Source: Methanobacterium sp.
GTDB lineage: Archaea; Methanobacteriota; Methanobacteria; Methanobacteriales; Methanobacteriaceae
DNA: 64,000 bases
Direction: 5' to 3'
NCBI RefSeq assembly: GCF_038562635.1
Contig: NZ_JBCFBO010000001.1
Location: 310,001-374,000, forward strand
Made by a program: the position numbers and the translations under genes. This document shows positions 1 through 7,394 of this stretch, piece after piece. Each line of letters begins with the position of its first letter. Positions within the stretch are counted from its first letter, which is position 1. The notes under the pieces are model-generated. The model ran no database searches, was not told the DNA's origin, and saw nothing but the letters and a program-made list of their open reading frames with translations.

Positions 1-10
1 GTTTTGGAGC

Positions 11-77
11 GCGAAACTTTGTTTCGCAAGTTTCAATTTTGACACCGCGAAAATCAAAGATTTTTCGCATGCTATGC
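11..77. repeat. Mini-hairpin array A (partial, window edge)
   Basis: Three adjacent inverted repeats: GCGAAAC/GTTTCGC around a 3-nt loop (11-27), GCGAAAATC/GATTTTTCGC around AAA with one bulged T (47-68), and GCAT/ATGC (67-77). TGGAG (5-9) can pair with CTCCA (84-88) outside them. The stem style matches the arrays near 6.1, 14.7 and 56.9 kb; the first stem is shared with the hairpin at 56890-56909. The array may continue to the left of the window. Confidence 0.6.
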
Positions 78-395
78 ATTTTTCTCCAGCTCTATTTTGC
101 AAACAGAAAAAATTACCCATTTAACTGTATATTTCCATGAATTTTCAATTATATCTCCTGTTTATCTTTCCTTGAGTTAGTTTAACACACTAATCTTTAT
201 GAAAATATTATTTTATATGTTATAAATGTTTCCATTTACCGGGCTGGTACTATTTTAAATAGAAGTAATAATAACGATTTAGAGCCAATTCTAAAAATAT
301 TTTAGATATTTTGAAAGTATTAAACCCCTAATTATGTTTTATTTAAATTATAACCATATCTCATTAAATTAAGTTAAAATAAACTGGTAATTCAC

Positions 396-434
396 TTAAA
401 TTCAAAAATAAAAAGGAAAGAGTATTTTTACTCT
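396..434 (-). terminator. Probable terminator of the flavodoxin-secF-secD operon
   Basis: On the minus strand a 6-bp stem (AGAGTA/TACTCT, 419-434, loop of four A) overlaps the secD stop codon. It is followed by a T-rich run (CTTTCC then TTTTTATTTTTG). Oligo-T tracts are the usual archaeal termination signal; the hairpin is extra support. Confidence 0.5.
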
Positions 435-1642
435 GTTACAACAAATTTTTCTATGAATTTCGCATACACAGGCCTTGTTACGAAAATTCCAATTAAAACA
501 CCAAGGATTGTGGTAAATGCAAAACTTGAAAGGAGTCCAATTCCAGTCATACCTCTTGATAACCCCACATAAAGCAGTGGAATCATTGCAGCAATTAACG
601 TGGCTGCTGAAGCATATATAATGAAGAAAGCACCTTTAATTTTAATGTTAAGTCCAGTTCTTCTTCTTTTTGAAACTTTACCTCTTTTAAGGACCTCATC
701 AGTTATAATGATCTGGTCGTCTACTCCCGTACCTATCGCTGCAATAATACCTGCTATGGCAGCTAAATCTATCTCCCAGTGTATAATTGAAGCAGCACCT
801 AAAATGATGATAAGTTCTGCAATACTGGTGAAGACAATAGGCAGTACCAGTATAGGCCGCTTATACCTGATGAAGATTATAATGGCAACTACAATTAATG
901 CCAGTACACCTGCCATTAAAGCCCCATTTTTAAACTGGTCTCCTAACTCTGCAGATATACCCTGTATTCCTGCAATACTAACTGATACAGGCAATGAACC
1001 AGACTGTAAAACTGCTTGAATACCTTTTGCTTCATTAACTGCAGCATCTTTTGTGCTGTTACTACCAGTTATTTGTACATCTGTTGTTGGCACGCCGTTA
1101 GCAACGTCTGCACCTATTTCTGGCGAACTGATTAATTGATTATCAAGGTAGAAATCTACAGGCTGCCCTGCTTTACCCTGTGCTGCTACAGCGAATTTTT
1201 TAGCCCCATCTACAGATAAGGTAAACGGTACTTCCCAGTTGTTTCCTGTAACACTGTACGTTTTGACACTTACTATGTCTGAACCTGTAATTACTGTCTG
1301 GTTGTTAATTTTGGCCTCAAATTTACCTGGTGTTCCAATGATCTTTGCAACCTGATCTGGTTGAACACCTGCAATTTCAACGATGACATCCTGATCTCCA
1401 CTAGCCCTAACTTTAACGTCTGACACTCCAAAAACGTTAAGACGCTTATCCAGAACAGTCGTAACTGTACCCATAGTAGTTGTATCAACCGGTTTTTCCA
1501 GGTGTATTTGAACAAGTGAACCACCTTTTAAATCCAGCCCTTCAGATACCCCATATAATGAAATTGATGCTAGGCTTCCTACTAAAAGAACGACCAGTAC
1601 AATTACACGGTAATCCTTTAAAAAGTCAATTACGTCACTCAT
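428..1642 (-). CDS. secD: Protein-export membrane protein SecD (archaeal type)
   Basis: SecD works with SecF in the membrane to support protein export through the SecYE channel. The protein has a first membrane segment near residues 12-31, the family DLKGG motif just after it, a large extracytoplasmic domain, and a C-terminal cluster of about five membrane segments. That cluster carries a GVDDQIIITDE stretch corresponding to the conserved RND-type motif. The length (about 404 aa) is normal for archaeal SecD, which is shorter than bacterial SecD. I chose the ATG at 1642 because it overlaps the secF stop by 4 nt (ATGA). An in-frame ATG 24 nt upstream lies inside secF and is less likely. Confidence 0.95.
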   Translation of the reverse strand: MSDVIDFLKDYRVIVLVVLLVGSLASISLYGVSEGLDLKGGSLVQIHLEKPVDTTTMGTVTTVLDKRLNVFGVSDVKVRASGDQDVIVEIAGVQPDQVAKIIGTPGKFEAKINNQTVITGSDIVSVKTYSVTGNNWEVPFTLSVDGAKKFAVAAQGKAGQPVDFYLDNQLISSPEIGADVANGVPTTDVQITGSNSTKDAAVNEAKGIQAVLQSGSLPVSVSIAGIQGISAELGDQFKNGALMAGVLALIVVAIIIFIRYKRPILVLPIVFTSIAELIIILGAASIIHWEIDLAAIAGIIAAIGTGVDDQIIITDEVLKRGKVSKRRRTGLNIKIKGAFFIIYASAATLIAAMIPLLYVGLSRGMTGIGLLSSFAFTTILGVLIGIFVTRPVYAKFIEKFVVTE

Positions 1643-2481
1643 TTGCGGCCACTCTCCATGTACCATCTAAGGATTCCAAGGTTCATAAGCCATGTCGCTA
1701 TAACATCGGCAGCAAGTCCTATCATCAAAACCTCCGCAATATTCTGCAGAGTCGCTGCAGATGGTATGAAGAATAAAACTATGACATATAGTGCTACCAT
1801 TGAACCTATAGCTGCTGCAGCCATTGTAAATCCTGTTTTCATAGCATTTATAGCTCTTTCTGTAATTGTTCCTTCCCTACGCTTCAGTACACGCGTGGTA
1901 AGCAAAATATCTGTGTCTACACTGTACCCGATAAGCAGGAGTAATGCACCTACCGATGCAAGTGAAAGTGGTATTCCAAACAGGGACATTCCACCAGCTG
2001 CTATAATAATATCCGACAGTGCAGCAAGAATAACCGCCATAGAAGGTACAAAATTCCTGAACACTATAAATACAGTTACAGACATGAAAAGAAATGCAAA
2101 TATAAGCGTGTATATTATTTGTGTTAGAGCTGCTGAGCTAAGTACTGCCCCAACAGATCTATAACTTAATATAGTGGCTGTTCCATTCAGGATATTTGTA
2201 AATGTGTTTGCATCTGCTTCTGTTCCAATTGTTACAGTAGCTTGATTGTTGCTGAATGAGTTTACAGTCACATCACTCGTATTCAGTCCAGTCTCTATCA
2301 TGCTTTTCAATTCATCCTGACTTATGGACTTTTGAAGCTGCAAAGTGGTGATAGTACCACCTTTTAAATCTACACTTTCGTTTAAACCATTTGTCGCTAA
2401 AATAGCCACTGCAATTATTGTAATGATTATGGGAACTGCTATTAATGGTTTATATGATTCCATCAATGTTTCTATTTTCAT
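1639..2481 (-). CDS. secF: Protein-export membrane protein SecF (archaeal type)
   Basis: Partner of SecD in the accessory export complex. The protein has one N-terminal membrane segment (about residues 13-33), then DLKGG, an extracytoplasmic domain of about 90 residues, and five C-terminal membrane segments. The signature 'GYSVDTDILLTTRVLKR' lies between two of them. At 280 aa it has the usual archaeal size. It starts 12 nt after the flavodoxin gene and its stop overlaps the secD start, so the three genes are probably one transcript. The archaeal order secF-secD is the reverse of the bacterial one. Confidence 0.95.
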   Translation of the reverse strand: MKIETLMESYKPLIAVPIIITIIAVAILATNGLNESVDLKGGTITTLQLQKSISQDELKSMIETGLNTSDVTVNSFSNNQATVTIGTEADANTFTNILNGTATILSYRSVGAVLSSAALTQIIYTLIFAFLFMSVTVFIVFRNFVPSMAVILAALSDIIIAAGGMSLFGIPLSLASVGALLLLIGYSVDTDILLTTRVLKRREGTITERAINAMKTGFTMAAAAIGSMVALYVIVLFFIPSAATLQNIAEVLMIGLAADVIATWLMNLGILRWYMESGRK

Positions 2482-2493
2482 TAAACCTCCCCA

Positions 2494-2988
2494 TTATGCT
2501 CCATAAATTTTTAAATCCATCTCTTCAACCGTTTTTTTCATTTCATCTTCTATTTCATATGTTTTTTTACCGGCAGTTTTAATTAAGAAGGATGTTATCA
2601 TTCTTCCGCCTCTAACTTCAATTTTCTCTTTCATCCTCAAAATGGTGTTTCTACCTCCTGACCCTCCAAGAGTAGCAAATAAAATTACATCTTTACCTTG
2701 AAAATCGCACTTATCAATAAGGGTAATTACAGCAGGAGCAGGTTTTCCTGCCCATACTGGCGTTCCAATATATACCAGACCATATTCATTTAAATCAACC
2801 GTCTGTGGCTTAATATTTGTTTTATTTTCTCTCATAGCATCTAATGATGCATTTATATAATTTAGAGGCCCCGACCTCTTTTTTAAATCTTCAATTTCAA
2901 CAGTATCTGCTGAAACTTCTTTTGCAAGAGTATTAGCAACCCTTGCTGTCTTTTTAGTTCTGGAATAATATAAAATAATAGTTTTCAT
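2494..2988 (-). CDS. Flavodoxin-like protein
   Basis: A single flavodoxin domain of 164 aa. It begins with a beta strand leading into a phosphate-binding loop (YYSRTKKTARVA, residues 7-18) that would hold the FMN phosphate. 'YIGTPVWAGKPAPAV' (about 91-105) and 'FATLGGSGG' are the typical later FMN-contact loops. It is expected to be a soluble one-electron or two-electron carrier; the partner is unknown. It is first in the operon with secF and secD, an association with no obvious functional reason. No iron-sulfur or membrane segment is visible. Confidence 0.85.
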   Translation of the reverse strand: MKTIILYYSRTKKTARVANTLAKEVSADTVEIEDLKKRSGPLNYINASLDAMRENKTNIKPQTVDLNEYGLVYIGTPVWAGKPAPAVITLIDKCDFQGKDVILFATLGGSGGRNTILRMKEKIEVRGGRMITSFLIKTAGKKTYEIEDEMKKTVEEMDLKIYGA

Positions 2989-3216
2989 TCAGGACACTCT
3001 CTTATATCAATATTATTTTACATAGTTAACTTAATATTATTTTCGCATTATTAGTTCACTTAATATTTTTTAACTTAATAAAGGCCATTAGTTATATAAT
3101 TAAATTAATCAATGATTTGTTATTAATTTCAAGTATAATAATAATTGATCCTGATAATATAATGTTATAATAACTAAAACTTAAGTTATTTAATTTATTA
3201 TCTTGACTTAAAAAGT

Positions 3217-4227
3217 TTATGGATGTAATCCTGTAACATCCAGCGACTTTTTCTCATCAAATCCAAACATTATATTCATATTTTGAATTGCCTGTCCAGA
3301 TGCACCTTTAACTAAATTATCAATAGCTGATACTATAATAATTCGTCCATTTGGATCTATCTGGAAACATCCAATGTCACAATAATTAGATCCTCTAACT
3401 GCACTTAATCTTGGAATTTCATCCATATCAACAACCCTCACAAATGGCTCTGATTCATAAAAAGCATCATAAATCTCTTTTACATGCTCAGAGGTTACAT
3501 CTTCTTTTAAAAATGCATGTGCAGTTGTTAAAATGCCCCTTATTACTGGAACAAGGTGTGGTGTAAATGAAACCTTAACATCCCCAAATTTAGATACTTC
3601 CTGTTGAATTTCAGGCATGTGTCTGTGGGTTGTAACTGCATAAGGAACAATATTATCACTGATATTTGGATAATGGGTAGCCCCTGTAGGTTTAATTCCA
3701 GCTCCACTTACCCCCGATTTAGAGTCAAGTATAATTGCATCTATGAGTTTTTCTTTTGCAAGAGGTAATGATGCTAAAATACCTCCTGTTGGGAAACATC
3801 CAGGATTTGCAACAAGTTTGGATTTCTTTATTTCATCCCTGTACACTTCTGGAAGCCCATAAACTGCATCAAGTGGAGCGGAATGTTCGATACCATACCA
3901 TTTCTCATAAACAGCCATATCATCAAATCGGTAATCTCCACTTAAATCCACAACTTTAATGCCTCTTTCTATTAACTCTGGAACTATATCCATAGATGCC
4001 CCATGAGGAGTAGCAGTAAAGACAAGATCTGCATCTACTTTTTCTGCAGGGATATCTTTAAATTTAATATTTTCTCCCCTTAAATGAGGATGTACTTTTG
4101 ATACATTAATTCCTGCATATTGTCTGGATGTTGCAGCAACTACATTTACATTATTATGATATTTTAAAAATCGCAGGAGTTCTCCTCCTGTATATCCACT
4201 TGCTCCTATGATGCCTACATCAATCAT
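3217..4227 (-). CDS. argC: N-acetyl-gamma-glutamyl-phosphate reductase ArgC
   Basis: Third step of arginine synthesis: NADPH-dependent reduction of N-acetylglutamyl phosphate to the semialdehyde. The N-terminus has the Rossmann loop GASGYTGGE (residues 9-17). The catalytic cysteine is in 'NPGCFPTGGI' near residue 144, where most relatives have Tyr rather than Phe after the Cys. A conserved 'THRHMPEI' segment follows. The length of 336 aa is normal. argB and argJ lie further along the same strand, but the opposite-strand peptidase gene at about 5-6 kb separates argC from them. Confidence 0.95.
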   Translation of the reverse strand: MIDVGIIGASGYTGGELLRFLKYHNNVNVVAATSRQYAGINVSKVHPHLRGENIKFKDIPAEKVDADLVFTATPHGASMDIVPELIERGIKVVDLSGDYRFDDMAVYEKWYGIEHSAPLDAVYGLPEVYRDEIKKSKLVANPGCFPTGGILASLPLAKEKLIDAIILDSKSGVSGAGIKPTGATHYPNISDNIVPYAVTTHRHMPEIQQEVSKFGDVKVSFTPHLVPVIRGILTTAHAFLKEDVTSEHVKEIYDAFYESEPFVRVVDMDEIPRLSAVRGSNYCDIGCFQIDPNGRIIIVSAIDNLVKGASGQAIQNMNIMFGFDEKKSLDVTGLHP

Positions 4228-4390
4228 ATTATCTTCACCTAAATGATTTTAGTTTAATGTTTATATTATAAATTACGATTATATTGAATGACATAATATT
4301 TGTCCATTCACTATAAAAAAACCTTGAAATAATTATATATTTGAAGTTGAAAGAAATATATTTTCCCAAAACATTGGAAAACGTTTTATA

Positions 4391-4424
4391 AACTGTTAGA
4401 AATCAAAGCCGTTGAATCTAAAGT
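4391..4424 (+). repeat. Dispersed imperfect inverted repeat, copy 1
   Basis: ACTGTTAGAAATCAAAG is followed by TTGAATCTAAA after a short gap, and the same arrangement occurs at 26256-26286. Within it, TAGA-AA-TCAA and TTGA-A-TCTA are inverted around AGCCG, so it could form a short hairpin. Only two copies are in the window and the function is unknown. Confidence 0.5.
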
Positions 4425-4898
4425 AATGGTTAATTTGTCAAATATTGAAAATAATTATAATCAAAGAATATTGATTTTAAATAATAATTTATATCAAATT
4501 TAAAGTAAAATTTAAATATATTAAACATGGCAAAGCTCAAATCTTTAATTATTAGATATTTCTTTAAATTATATATCTTTAAAATATAAATATTCCTGGC
4601 AAAATTTTATATTCTTCACATACTCCTAAATCATTTTTCTTTAAAAAGAAAAATTTTGTATGATTAAACAATTTTTGTACTGATATATCTATAATATTTA
4701 TTTTTTTGATCAAAACATGTTAATATTATCTTAACTTTTTCCTAAGTTTTTAAATCTTATTATTTCACTTTCAGTGTATTTTAACTTCCACATGATTTAA
4801 GTACATCTTCACAGTATTTTATGGTTTTTAAAAAAAGCATTTAAATCGCTTTAAATTAAAATTAAACTTTTTAGAACGCTTTGTTTACACTTTTTTTT

Positions 4899-4913
4899 CG
4901 AAAGATTTATATG
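4899..4913 (+). promoter_or_regulatory. TATA/BRE promoter of the pseudomurein peptidase gene
   Basis: CGAAAG (4899-4904, BRE-like) directly precedes the TATA-like TTTATATG (4906-4913). Transcription would then begin near 4930-4938. That places a perfect 9-bp hairpin (4940-4962) and the GGAGG site (4978-4982) in the leader. Confidence 0.65.
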
Positions 4914-4965
4914 GTGCGATACTTAAGTAGTGCCACCCAGAAGAATACATTTTAAATGTATTCTT

Positions 4966-5973
4966 ATGTTGGGGATCGGAGGCGGTATAATTAATAGTAA
5001 GCTGTTATTCGCAGTTATGTTAGTGACAGCTATGTTACTAACGGGTATTGCTGGCGTAAGCGCAGCAAATGTGGGACATACAGAAACTAAACTTAATAAT
5101 TCCCACATCGTATCTGAAAAAGTTAATTATAACATAATTAACATAAAAGGTACAAATAAATCGGATATAAAACAAAATAAATCCGATAAGGCTGTAAAAT
5201 ATATTAAAAAAACAGCCAAAAATAAACAAATGAAAACACTAAATAAGAACACAACGAAACACAAAGTACACAAGAAGCATTGGATACACAGTAAAAACTT
5301 AACAAAAACCAATAATACTGTATATCATTATATAAATAGTAGTACAACCCACAAATCAACTAAAACAACAAAGACATTAAAACATAAAGTTACAGCGAAT
5401 TCAACCAAAAACACAGAACTTCAGGCGGCTGCAGGAGAACCAAAGAAAATCAAAAAAACTACTTCAAATACAAGTGGAAAATATCTGGCAGCAGGATCAC
5501 CCTCAACTGTAAAAGTACCTAAATCACTACGGAAGTACCTTAAAGCTACTAAACACTGTCAGGTAAACAATGCAAGAATTAAATCACTGTCAAAAAAGAT
5601 AACCCGAGGGAAAAAGACACAGAAAGCCAAAGCAGTAGCTATATTCAACTGGGTGCGAAATAAAGTGGGTTACAAATTTTATTACAATACACGAAAAGGT
5701 GCAGTTGGTACATTAAATGCCAGAAGCGGAAATTGTGTCGATACAGCTCACCTGTTAATAGCTCTTGAAAGGGCTGCAGGTATACCAGCACGATATATTC
5801 ACGCTAAAGCTAAATTCAGAAGCGGAAAATGGTATGGCCACGTTTGGGCCGGAGTGTATGTGAATGGAAAATGGTACAAAGCAGATGCTACCAGTTCCAG
5901 AAATTCATTTGGTGTTACTAAAAACTGGAAAAGAGCAATAATAAAAGGTAAATATGCGTCTTTACCATTTTAA
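4966..5973 (+). CDS. Secreted C71-like pseudomurein endopeptidase (transglutaminase fold)
   Basis: The C-terminal ~150 residues form a transglutaminase-like cysteine peptidase domain. The Cys is in SGNCVD (codon 5734-5736), the His in GHVWAGVYV and the Asp in KADATSS. This closely resembles the pseudomurein endoisopeptidases PeiW and PeiP of methanogen viruses. The substrate is therefore probably the cell-wall peptide cross-link, with a role in wall remodelling or lysis. A signal peptide ending near GVSAA and a long Lys/Thr/Asn/His-rich linker precede the domain. No pseudomurein-binding repeat is recognisable, unlike PeiW/PeiP. The start is uncertain: ATG 4966 is the nearest conventional start, but the only good Shine-Dalgarno (GGAGG, 4978-4982) points to ATT at 4990. 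The gene sits inside the arginine cluster on the opposite strand. Confidence 0.85.
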   Translation: MLGIGGGIINSKLLFAVMLVTAMLLTGIAGVSAANVGHTETKLNNSHIVSEKVNYNIINIKGTNKSDIKQNKSDKAVKYIKKTAKNKQMKTLNKNTTKHKVHKKHWIHSKNLTKTNNTVYHYINSSTTHKSTKTTKTLKHKVTANSTKNTELQAAAGEPKKIKKTTSNTSGKYLAAGSPSTVKVPKSLRKYLKATKHCQVNNARIKSLSKKITRGKKTQKAKAVAIFNWVRNKVGYKFYYNTRKGAVGTLNARSGNCVDTAHLLIALERAAGIPARYIHAKAKFRSGKWYGHVWAGVYVNGKWYKADATSSRNSFGVTKNWKRAIIKGKYASLPF

Positions 5974-6023
5974 AATGTGTTAATCAACCTATTAAAAATC
6001 ATAGATTTAATGCAGCAAACACG

Positions 6024-6092
6024 TAAACACAAAGTGTTTAGTGTATCGAAAATCCTCTGGATTTTCAGGGCCTGCAAAATCTACGATTTTGC
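6024..6092. repeat. Mini-hairpin array B (extends to about 6185)
   Basis: Seven inverted repeats follow one another with centres at about 6032, 6057, 6083, 6107, 6134, 6158 and 6184, a step of 24-27 bp. The arms are TAAACAC, GAAAATCC, GCAAAATC, GGAAATT, GTAAAAATC, AAAAAC and AAAATTC, each facing its exact reverse complement across a 3-nt loop. Arm sequences differ from unit to unit while pairing is kept. The spacers include GGTTCA and TTCAAC, which recur inverted in the array at 14.7 kb. It lies just after the peptidase gene and before a duplicate of that gene's last codons. Confidence 0.8.
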
Positions 6093-6203
6093 GGTTCAGG
6101 AAATTGAAAATTTCCTTCAACGTGTAAAAATCTTTGATTTTTACGGCCACAAAAACTTCGTTTTTATGAGCACCGAAAATTCTACGAATTTTTGAGCGTT
6201 TGA

Positions 6204-6230
6204 GGTAAATATGCGTCATTGCCATTTTAA
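6204..6230 (+). pseudogene. Remnant duplicate of the peptidase gene 3' end
   Basis: This segment matches the last codons of the peptidase gene (5947-5973): GGTAAATATGCGTC is identical, and CCATTTTAA is shared at the end. Both copies read GKYASLPF-stop. The two differences (TCT/TCA and TTA/TTG) are synonymous, so this copy derives from a translated gene, probably a lost tandem paralog. A terminator follows it directly. Confidence 0.7.
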
Positions 6231-6268
6231 ATAGGTAAGTGCGTTTGCCTTTTTCCTATTTTTTTTAA
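6230..6268 (+). terminator. Probable terminator behind the duplicated gene end
   Basis: AATAGG (6230-6235) pairs with CCTATT (6255-6260) and is followed by a run of T. It belongs to the duplicated gene end at 6204-6230 and may still end the transcript that crosses the hairpin array. Confidence 0.5.
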
Positions 6269-6345
6269 ATTACTTAAAAATAGGCTTTCAATAACTAATA
6301 AAATTAATTCTTTCATATATTAAAAAATAAGTAAATAATTGAAAC

Positions 6346-7227
6346 TTAAGATTTAATCATAGTTCCAATTCCTTTTTTAGTAAATATCTCAAGTAAGACA
6401 GAATGTTTAACTCTGCCGTCAATTATATGGGCAGATGAAACCCCATCTTCAATAGCTTTAATACAAGTCATTGTTTTAGGCAGCATTCCTTCTGTTATGG
6501 TTCCATCCTTGATTAACTCTTCAATCTCATCAATTTTGATTTTTCGAATAAGTGACTCAGGATCCTTTGGATCTGCAAGTATTCCCGGAACATCTGTCAG
6601 TATAATCAGCTTTTCTGCATCCATTTCAGAAGCCATGTCCCCTGCAACGGTATCTGCATTTAAATTCAGGGTTTCTCCATTATCAGCAACGCCAATAGGT
6701 GAAATTATTGGGATATAATCATTTTTGGTGAGTACATTTACTATCTCAGGGTTTATAGACCTAATTTCACCTACAAGCCCTAGATCCACAATTTTCTTTT
6801 CGCCAGTTACATTATTTATTACTTCATGAGGGGCTTTTCTGACGGCTTCTATAAGCTTACTGTCTTTTCCAGATATTCCTACTCCATTTCCACCGTGCCA
6901 GCCTATTCTAGATACAATTTCAGTGTTTATTTTACCTACAAGGACCATTTTAACTATGTCCATGGTTTCCCTATCTGTTATTCGAAGTCCTTCAATAAAT
7001 TTTGGTTCTTTTCCAATTTTATCCATGGCTCTTGAAATTTCAGGCCCTCCACCATGCACAACAATTGGATTCATGCCCACGTACTTCAAGAGCACTGTAT
7101 CCCTTGCGGTGGAGTCCATAGCCTTTTCATCGACCATGGCGTGTCCGCCATATTTTATAAGAATCTTCTTTTTATGAAATTTCTTTATGTAAGGCAATGC
7201 CTCTATTAAAATGTTAACAGTTTCCAT
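6346..7227 (-). CDS. argB: Acetylglutamate kinase ArgB
   Basis: Phosphorylates N-acetylglutamate with ATP, the second step of arginine synthesis in the cytoplasm. Amino-acid-kinase fold: the Lys and Gly-rich nucleotide loop 'KYGGHAMVD' is near residues 24-32, 'VVHGGGPEIS' binds the substrate, and 'NADTVAGDMA' lies near residue 190. The length (293 aa) is standard. It follows argJ on the same strand with a gap of about 170 bp. Arginine-sensitive kinases usually carry an extra N-terminal helix. This protein has only a short N-terminus before the kinase core, so arginine inhibition cannot be predicted. Confidence 0.95.
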   Translation of the reverse strand: METVNILIEALPYIKKFHKKKILIKYGGHAMVDEKAMDSTARDTVLLKYVGMNPIVVHGGGPEISRAMDKIGKEPKFIEGLRITDRETMDIVKMVLVGKINTEIVSRIGWHGGNGVGISGKDSKLIEAVRKAPHEVINNVTGEKKIVDLGLVGEIRSINPEIVNVLTKNDYIPIISPIGVADNGETLNLNADTVAGDMASEMDAEKLIILTDVPGILADPKDPESLIRKIKIDEIEELIKDGTITEGMLPKTMTCIKAIEDGVSSAHIIDGRVKHSVLLEIFTKKGIGTMIKS

Positions 7228-7394
7228 TTTATCCCATTTTTAGTTATGTGATAGTTAAACTTTCTTTAAATTCAATAAATTTTGAACAAGTATGATAATG
7301 AATAAATTATTTTAATTTTTTATTTACTAATCAGTTCAATCTCTTAAAATACTTTGGTTTTGAGATCTTGGTTCAAGTGAAAATTAGTAATCAG

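Larger units (their letters stand above)
4228..4929. other. Long AT-rich divergent intergenic region
   Basis: About 700 bp between argC (minus) and the pseudomurein peptidase (plus) with no credible gene. It contains one copy of a dispersed 31-34 bp repeat (4391-4424), a weak A/T-rich inverted repeat near 4635-4655, and the TATA/BRE promoter of the peptidase at its right end. Nothing else is recognisable. Confidence 0.6.

Noticed and set aside
600..1019. Plus-strand 139-aa reading frame
   Set aside because: It is the antisense shadow of secD: hydrophobic residues mirror the membrane segments of the real gene.
4913..4937. Riboswitch-like hairpin GGTG...CACC with inner TACTTAAGTA palindrome before the peptidase gene
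   Set aside because: It overlaps the TATA box and the predicted transcription start, so most of it would not be in the RNA. It matches no riboswitch consensus I know.
6024..6185. CRISPR array
   Set aside because: Units recur every ~25 bp, but the arms differ from unit to unit and the short spacers, not the repeats, are the conserved part. There is no leader or cas gene.
5977..6225. Overlapping 72-aa reading frames on both strands over array B
   Set aside because: They exist because short A/T palindromes without stops read open in both directions. No ribosome site, no plausible protein, and the sequence is explained by the hairpin array.
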